Below, piece after piece: positions 7,000-9,577 of a DNA stretch of 9,577 bases. Numbering within the stretch: position 1 is the first letter of the stretch; every line of letters starts with the position of its first letter. The stretch is taken from the NCBI RefSeq assembly GCF_040605455.1, contig NZ_JBEXCV010000237.1, positions 1 through 9,577 on the forward strand. The letters run 5' to 3'. The notes under the pieces are model-generated. The model searched no databases. It was not told the DNA's origin and saw only the letters and a list, made by a program, of their open reading frames with translations. The translations under genes were made by a program, and so were the position numbers. This DNA comes from Embleya sp040605455. GTDB lineage: Bacteria > Actinomycetota > Actinomycetes > Streptomycetales > Streptomycetaceae.

Positions 7000-7410
7000 A
7001 TGACGATGTCCCTGGGCGATACCGCCCGCAAGCTCCTCGACGCGGCTCACCCGGCGGTGTTGGCCACCGTGAATGGTGACGGCGGGCCGCAGACCTCGGT
7101 GGTGTGGGTCGGGCGTGACGGTGACGACGTGCTGATCTCGACGCAGGCCGGCCGGCTCAAGGAGCGCAACCTGCGTCGTGACCCGCGCGCGAGTCCGACC
7201 ATCCACGATCCGGCCGATCCCGACGTCTCCCTGGAGGTGCGCGGCACCACCACGATCACCGAGGACGTCGACCGTCGGCTCGCCGTCGCACTGGCCGAGA
7301 AATACGAGGGCCCCGGCGCGGGCGAGGAGTATCCGGCGCTGCCCGCGGAGTCCGTCCGAGTCGTCGTCCGCCTCACCCCGACCCGACTCACCGGCGCCGC
7401 GGCGAACTGA
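7000..7410 (+). CDS. PPOX-class F420/flavin-dependent oxidoreductase (Rv1155-like split-barrel)
   Basis: A 136-residue protein of the pyridoxamine-5'-phosphate-oxidase-like split-barrel fold, in the group usually annotated as TIGR03618-type F420-dependent enzymes. Family signs are AHPAVLATVNGDGGPQTSVVWV at the N-terminus (residues 14-35), VLISTQAGRLKERNLRRDPRAS in the middle and the strand VSLEVRGTTTITED. Length fits (about 130-150). Such proteins act as cytosolic dimers binding F420 or a flavin, and most have no assigned substrate. The start is the ATG at 7000 (MTMSL); a second ATG two codons on is possible. It is 41 bp after the cyclitol operon but seems to have its own promoter, so I do not count it as part of the pathway. 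It converges with the histidine phosphatase gene. Confidence 0.85.
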   Translation: MTMSLGDTARKLLDAAHPAVLATVNGDGGPQTSVVWVGRDGDDVLISTQAGRLKERNLRRDPRASPTIHDPADPDVSLEVRGTTTITEDVDRRLAVALAEKYEGPGAGEEYPALPAESVRVVVRLTPTRLTGAAAN

Positions 7411-7429
7411 GCGGCCTCCACACCGTCGC

Positions 7430-7443
7430 GCGGTCCGGACCGC
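7430..7443. terminator. Candidate bidirectional terminator between convergent genes
   Basis: GCGGTCCGGACCGC is a perfect 14-base palindrome that can form a 5-bp stem with a CCGG loop on either strand. It lies between the stops of the PPOX gene (7410) and the leftward phosphatase gene (7484). A weaker GTGC/GCAC hairpin follows at 7462-7472. No T-run is present, as is common in high-GC actinobacteria, so the assignment rests on position and symmetry only. Confidence 0.35.
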
Positions 7444-7483
7444 ACGAACCAACGGTACGGAGTGCGTCGCACCGACACCGGCG

Positions 7484-8062
7484 TCACGAACCCGGGGTAC
7501 CGAATCCGCGCAGTGCCCAGCGGGTGCCGTTGCGGGTGAGGTCGACCCGGGCCAGCGGTCCCGCGTCCAGGTGCCAGAACACGCTCGCGGGGGCGCGGAG
7601 CGCGTGCACCGCGACGGCGCGCGCGACGATCGGATGGGTGATCGCGACCAACCGCCCGTGCCCGGCCTGCGCCTGTTCGTCGAGCCAACTCGCGGACCGG
7701 GCCAGCACCGAGGCCAGCGACTCGCCACCGTGCGGGGTCGCGTCCGGCTCGGCAAGCCACGCGGCCACCCCCGCCGGGTCCGCGGCCAGCACCTCGTCCA
7801 GCGTCCGGCCGGCCCAGGTCCCGTGATCGCAGTCGCGCAGCGCCGGCTCGACCAGCGCGTCCGCCAAGCCGAGGGCGATCGAGGTCTCCGCGCAGCGCAA
7901 CTCCGGCCCGCGCACCGCCCGAGGCGGCTTCCCGCCGGCCATCGGCGCCAACCGCTCGGCCGCCGCCCGACCGTGCGCGGTGGGCGGCTCGTCCGCCGGG
8001 AAGGCGGCCCGCCCGGTGGCAACGGTGGCGGCATGGCACAGCAGGGTGACCCGGGTACTCAC
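7484..8062 (-). CDS. Histidine phosphatase family protein with altered RHG motif
   Basis: A 192-residue protein of the histidine phosphatase (phosphoglycerate-mutase-like) superfamily. The start motif, usually L-x-RHG-x-T, reads LLCHAATV: the nucleophile H10 is kept but Arg is replaced by C9 and Gly by A11. Other landmarks are present: LRCAET (R56), DCDHGTWAGRTLDE (77-90), HGGES (111-115) and the second histidine H143 in AITHPIVA. The GTG at 8062 is chosen because the first beta-strand begins right after it and a GGGGGC stretch sits upstream; an open frame continues upstream but is low-complexity. It is divergent from the riboswitch-controlled cbtBA genes. Relatives of this type often sit beside cobalt/cobalamin genes in Streptomyces, as I recall, so a CobC-like or regulatory role in cobalamin metabolism is possible. 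Whether it is catalytically active is uncertain. Confidence 0.8.
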   Translation of the reverse strand: MSTRVTLLCHAATVATGRAAFPADEPPTAHGRAAAERLAPMAGGKPPRAVRGPELRCAETSIALGLADALVEPALRDCDHGTWAGRTLDEVLAADPAGVAAWLAEPDATPHGGESLASVLARSASWLDEQAQAGHGRLVAITHPIVARAVAVHALRAPASVFWHLDAGPLARVDLTRNGTRWALRGFGTPGS

Positions 8063-8117
8063 GACGTGCCCCCGCGGTCGTGGCGCAAGACCGGCTCGAC
8101 ACGGCCTGCCCGCTTCA

Positions 8118-8176
8118 CCCGATCCACCCCGTTCATCACGATCCATCCCGCCCGATCCGCCCGATCCACCCGGTTC
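8118..8176. repeat. Degenerate CGATCC repeats in the phosphatase-cbtB intergenic region
   Basis: CCCGATCCACCCCGTTCA (8118-8135) recurs as CCCGATCCACCCGGTTCA (8160-8176 region) with one difference, and two more CGATCC units lie between them. The other strand reads as GGATCGGGCGG-type low-complexity sequence. It is not convincingly coding on either strand. Confidence 0.5.
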
Positions 8177-8199
8177 AAGACTTGCACAAAGATCCCGCC

Positions 8200-8218
8200 C
8201 AACGGCCCGCGCCCGTTG
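8200..8218. promoter_or_regulatory. Candidate operator: inverted repeat CAACGG-N7-CCGTTG over the -35 box
   Basis: CAACGG at 8200-8205 and CCGTTG at 8213-8218 form a perfect 6-bp inverted repeat with a 7-base spacer. Its right arm covers the start of the TTGACC box of the cbtB promoter. The geometry suits a dimeric regulator acting in addition to the riboswitch. The symmetry is seen directly; the function is inferred. Confidence 0.3.
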
Positions 8219-8245
8219 ACCCCGTCGGCGGCCGGCCCCTAGATT
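8216..8245 (+). promoter_or_regulatory. Predicted vegetative promoter of the cbtBA transcript
   Basis: TTGACC (8216-8221) and TAGATT (8240-8245) are separated by 18 bases, a good match to the main actinobacterial sigma-factor pattern. The expected start near 8252 is just ahead of the riboswitch closing stem at 8258, so the whole aptamer would be transcribed with almost no extra leader. Confidence 0.65.
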
Positions 8246-8257
8246 CCGATCGACCTC

Positions 8258-8370
8258 GCGTCGCGACGAGGAAGCCGGTGAGACTCCGGCACGGGCGCGC
8301 CACTGTGATCGAGCCACCGACCCCGCGCGAGCGGGACCCGGCGGCCGTGAGTCAGACCCTCCCGCGACGC
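8258..8370 (+). ncRNA. Cobalamin riboswitch
   Basis: The conserved blocks of the cobalamin aptamer are present in order: GGAAGCCGGTG (8270-8280), ACTCCGGC (8283-8290), CGCCACTGTGA (8298-8308), and the B12 box GTGAGTCAGACC (8347-8358). The outer arms GCGTCGCG (8258-8265) and CGCGACGC (8363-8370) are perfectly complementary and would form the closing P1 helix. A 5-bp hairpin CCCGC-GCGA-GCGGG with a GNRA loop lies at 8322-8335. It is the compact form common in Streptomyces. It should repress the cobalt-uptake genes cbtBA when adenosylcobalamin is abundant, most likely by masking the ribosome binding site. Confidence 0.9.
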
Positions 8371-8372
8371 AC

Positions 8373-8403
8373 CCCGTATCCGGGCGCGTTGCCCCGAAGG
8401 AGG
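8373..8403 (+). promoter_or_regulatory. Riboswitch expression platform and cbtB ribosome binding site
   Basis: A strong AAGGAGG (8397-8403) lies 5 bases before the GTG of cbtB. Just upstream, CGGG (8381-8384) can pair either with CCCG at 8373-8376 or with CCCG at 8393-8396 next to the binding site. In addition CCTCC at 8358-8362, directly after the B12 box, is complementary to the GGAGG itself. This suggests translational rather than terminator-based control. Confidence 0.5.
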
Positions 8404-8408
8404 ATTCC

Positions 8409-8621
8409 GTGGCTCAGGCCGCCGTTCCCCGTCCCGCCGTCACACCGATCACGATTCCGGTCAAGGCGATCCTGCCCTGGGCCGCGTTCGCCGGGGCATT
8501 CCTGTTGTTTCTGATCTACTTCGTCGCCTCCGAGCAGGGCGCGGTCGCGCTCTTCTCGGGATCGGGTGTGCACGAGTTCGTGCACGACGGACGACACCTG
8601 CTCGGCTTCCCCTGCCACTGA
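8409..8621 (+). CDS. cbtB: CbtB, small cobalt-transport subunit
   Basis: A 70-residue protein with one hydrophobic segment (about residues 20-41, IL PWAAFAGAFLLFLIYFVA region) followed by a metal-ligand-rich end: H55, H59, H63, C69 and H70 in HEFVHDGRHLLGFPCH. This single-helix plus terminal histidine pattern is the CbtB family (about 60-75 residues), predicted to work with CbtA in cobalt uptake across the cytoplasmic membrane. The start is a GTG with a strong ribosome binding site 5 bases upstream. It is the first gene behind the cobalamin riboswitch, which supports the cobalt role. CbtA follows after 91 bases. Transport function of the family is predicted mainly from such riboswitch linkage. 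Confidence 0.9.
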   Translation: MAQAAVPRPAVTPITIPVKAILPWAAFAGAFLLFLIYFVASEQGAVALFSGSGVHEFVHDGRHLLGFPCH

Positions 8622-8623
8622 CG

Positions 8624-8689
8624 GCTGCGCGGTCCACCGCGCGGCACGTACGGAAGGACAGGTAGCGACCCGTCGACGAGGCGGGTCGC
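8624..8689 (+). other. Two strong hairpins in the cbtB-cbtA spacer
   Basis: GCTGCGCGG (8624-8632) can pair with CCGCGCGGC (8637-8645) around a TCCA loop, giving 9 bp with one G-T wobble. A second perfect 8-bp stem pairs GCGACCCG (8665-8672) with CGGGTCGC (8682-8689) around a 9-base loop. Both lie in the 91-base gap ahead of cbtA. They could act as an attenuator, RNA-processing sites or stability elements that set the ratio of the two subunits; none of these roles is shown. Confidence 0.5.
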
Positions 8690-8712
8690 CACACAGGAAG
8701 TCGACATCACGC

Positions 8713-9465
8713 ATGGTGCGAAATCTGTTGATCCGCGGCATGCTCACCGGCGTGCTCGCCGGGGTTCTGGCGTGGGTGTTCGCGTGGGTCTTCGGTGAAC
8801 CGGAGGTCCGCAACGCGATCGCCTTCGAGGAACACGAGGCGAGCGCGCACGGTGACCATCCCGAAGAGGAGATCGTCAGTCGGGGCGTGCAGAGCACGAT
8901 CGGCATGCTGACCGGCGTGGGGGTGTACGGGATCGCGATCGGCGGCCTGTTCGCACTCGTCTTCGCCTTCGCGTACGGCAGGATCGGGCCGTTCCGACCC
9001 CGGGCAACGGCCGGGCTGCTGGCGCTGCTCGGGTTCGTGACGGTGATCGTGGTGCCGTTCCTGAAGTACCCGGCGAACCCGCCGGCGGTCGGCGACCCGG
9101 ACACCATCGGGCGGCGCACCGCGCTGTACTTCGGCATGCCGGCGCTGTCCGTGCTGTTGGCGGCGGCCTCGGTACTGCTCGCCCGACGGCTGACCCCGCG
9201 TCTGGGGGTCTGGAACGCCGTCCCGCTCGCGGTCGCGGCGTTCGTGGTCGCGGTCGGCGTGGCGATGTGGGCGATGCCCACGGTGAACGAGATCCCGGCC
9301 GAGTTCTCGGCCACCGTGGTTTGGCGCTTCCGGGTGGCCTCGCTCGGCATCCACACCATCATCTGGACCACGTTCGGCCTGGTCTTCGGCTTGTTGGCGG
9401 AACGCGTCCTCTTCCCCGTCGCCGATCCGCGACCCGAATCGCGGGTCCCGGCCGCCGCCGGTTGA
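8713..9465 (+). CDS. cbtA: CbtA, cobalt-transport membrane subunit
   Basis: A 250-residue integral membrane protein of the CbtA family. About five to six hydrophobic segments are visible, starting with LIRGMLTGVLAGVLAWVFAW (6-25) and ending with IIWTTFGLVFGLLAERVLF. Between the first two lies an acidic, histidine-bearing loop (E39-E53, with H41, H46 and H49) that could bind the metal, and the LKYPANPP loop between later segments is typical of the family. I chose the ATG at 8713: it begins just before the first membrane segment and an AGGAAG lies 12 bases upstream, somewhat far. An open frame back to 8566 overlaps cbtB and is not credible. It should share the riboswitch-controlled message with cbtB and form the main cobalt permease component. 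Confidence 0.9.
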   Translation: MVRNLLIRGMLTGVLAGVLAWVFAWVFGEPEVRNAIAFEEHEASAHGDHPEEEIVSRGVQSTIGMLTGVGVYGIAIGGLFALVFAFAYGRIGPFRPRATAGLLALLGFVTVIVVPFLKYPANPPAVGDPDTIGRRTALYFGMPALSVLLAAASVLLARRLTPRLGVWNAVPLAVAAFVVAVGVAMWAMPTVNEIPAEFSATVVWRFRVASLGIHTIIWTTFGLVFGLLAERVLFPVADPRPESRVPAAAG

Positions 9466-9481
9466 CCGGATCGGCTCACCC

Positions 9482-9515
9482 GTGCCGTGGCCGGCGCCCT
9501 CACCTGCCACGACAC
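9482..9515 (+). terminator. Candidate terminator hairpin after cbtA
   Basis: Sixteen bases after the cbtA stop, GTGCCGTGGC (9482-9491) faces GCCACGACAC (9506-9515). CGTGGC/GCCACG pair perfectly and GTG/CAC extend the stem past one mismatch, around a 14-base loop that can add two more pairs. There is no following T-run. Confidence 0.4.
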
Positions 9516-9577
9516 CGAGCGTCGATCTTCGTCCCGGATCCCGGTCCAGACAGCGACACCGCCAAGGCGATCGCGGC

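Noticed and set aside
8118..8176. CRISPR-like or iteron array from CGATCC repeats
   Set aside because: Units are short, unevenly spaced and degenerate; no spacers of constant length.
8063..8317. N-terminal extension of the histidine phosphatase
   Set aside because: It would cross the riboswitch and promoter region and encodes repeat-derived low-complexity sequence.
8566..8712. Upstream extension of cbtA into cbtB
   Set aside because: It overlaps cbtB in another frame and the two spacer hairpins, and lacks family similarity before the ATG at 8713.
1..9577. tRNA, rRNA or insertion-sequence genes
   Set aside because: No cloverleaf, rRNA core, transposase or terminal inverted repeats were recognised on either strand.

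Overview
The window is about 70 % G+C, has codons ending almost always in G or C, and contains genes typical of filamentous actinobacteria: a BadF-type sugar kinase, an F420/PPOX enzyme, and a CbtA/CbtB pair behind a cobalamin riboswitch. It most likely comes from Streptomyces or a close relative. All identifications come from reading the sequence; no database search was run.

Region 1 (1-690): the 5' part of a leftward GlcNAc-kinase-like BadF/BadG gene that runs off the left edge, and a 133-bp divergent control region.

Region 2 (691-6958) is the centre of interest. Five rightward genes form one overlapping operon: an MFS transporter, an RmlD-like short-chain dehydrogenase, a GT20-fold protein that reads as a VldE/ValL-type pseudo-glycosyltransferase, a class III PLP aminotransferase, and a zinc-type medium-chain dehydrogenase. 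VldE/ValL joins two cyclitol units through nitrogen (C-N, no glycosidic bond) in validamycin biosynthesis. From memory, the order SDR-pseudo-glycosyltransferase-aminotransferase-reductase matches valKLMN of the validamycin producer. A plausible reading is that the dehydrogenase reduces a C7-cyclitol ketone, the aminotransferase makes validamine 7-phosphate or an analogue, the pseudo-glycosyltransferase couples it to a nucleotide-activated cyclitol, and the MFS protein exports the product. The sugar-phosphate-type cyclase, cyclitol kinase, nucleotidyltransferase and phosphatase that such a pathway needs are not visible. Either they lie elsewhere, or this is a reduced or different pathway.

Region 3 (6959-8062): a small PPOX-class F420/flavin enzyme gene, possibly leaderless, convergent with a leftward histidine-phosphatase-family gene whose RHG motif is altered to CHA.

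Region 4 (8063-9577): a 346-bp gene-free stretch with degenerate repeats, a good promoter and a cobalamin riboswitch. It is followed by cbtB and cbtA (predicted cobalt uptake), separated by two strong hairpins. A hairpin after cbtA may be the terminator. The last 60 or so bases may hold the end of a leftward gene, but this is not secure.
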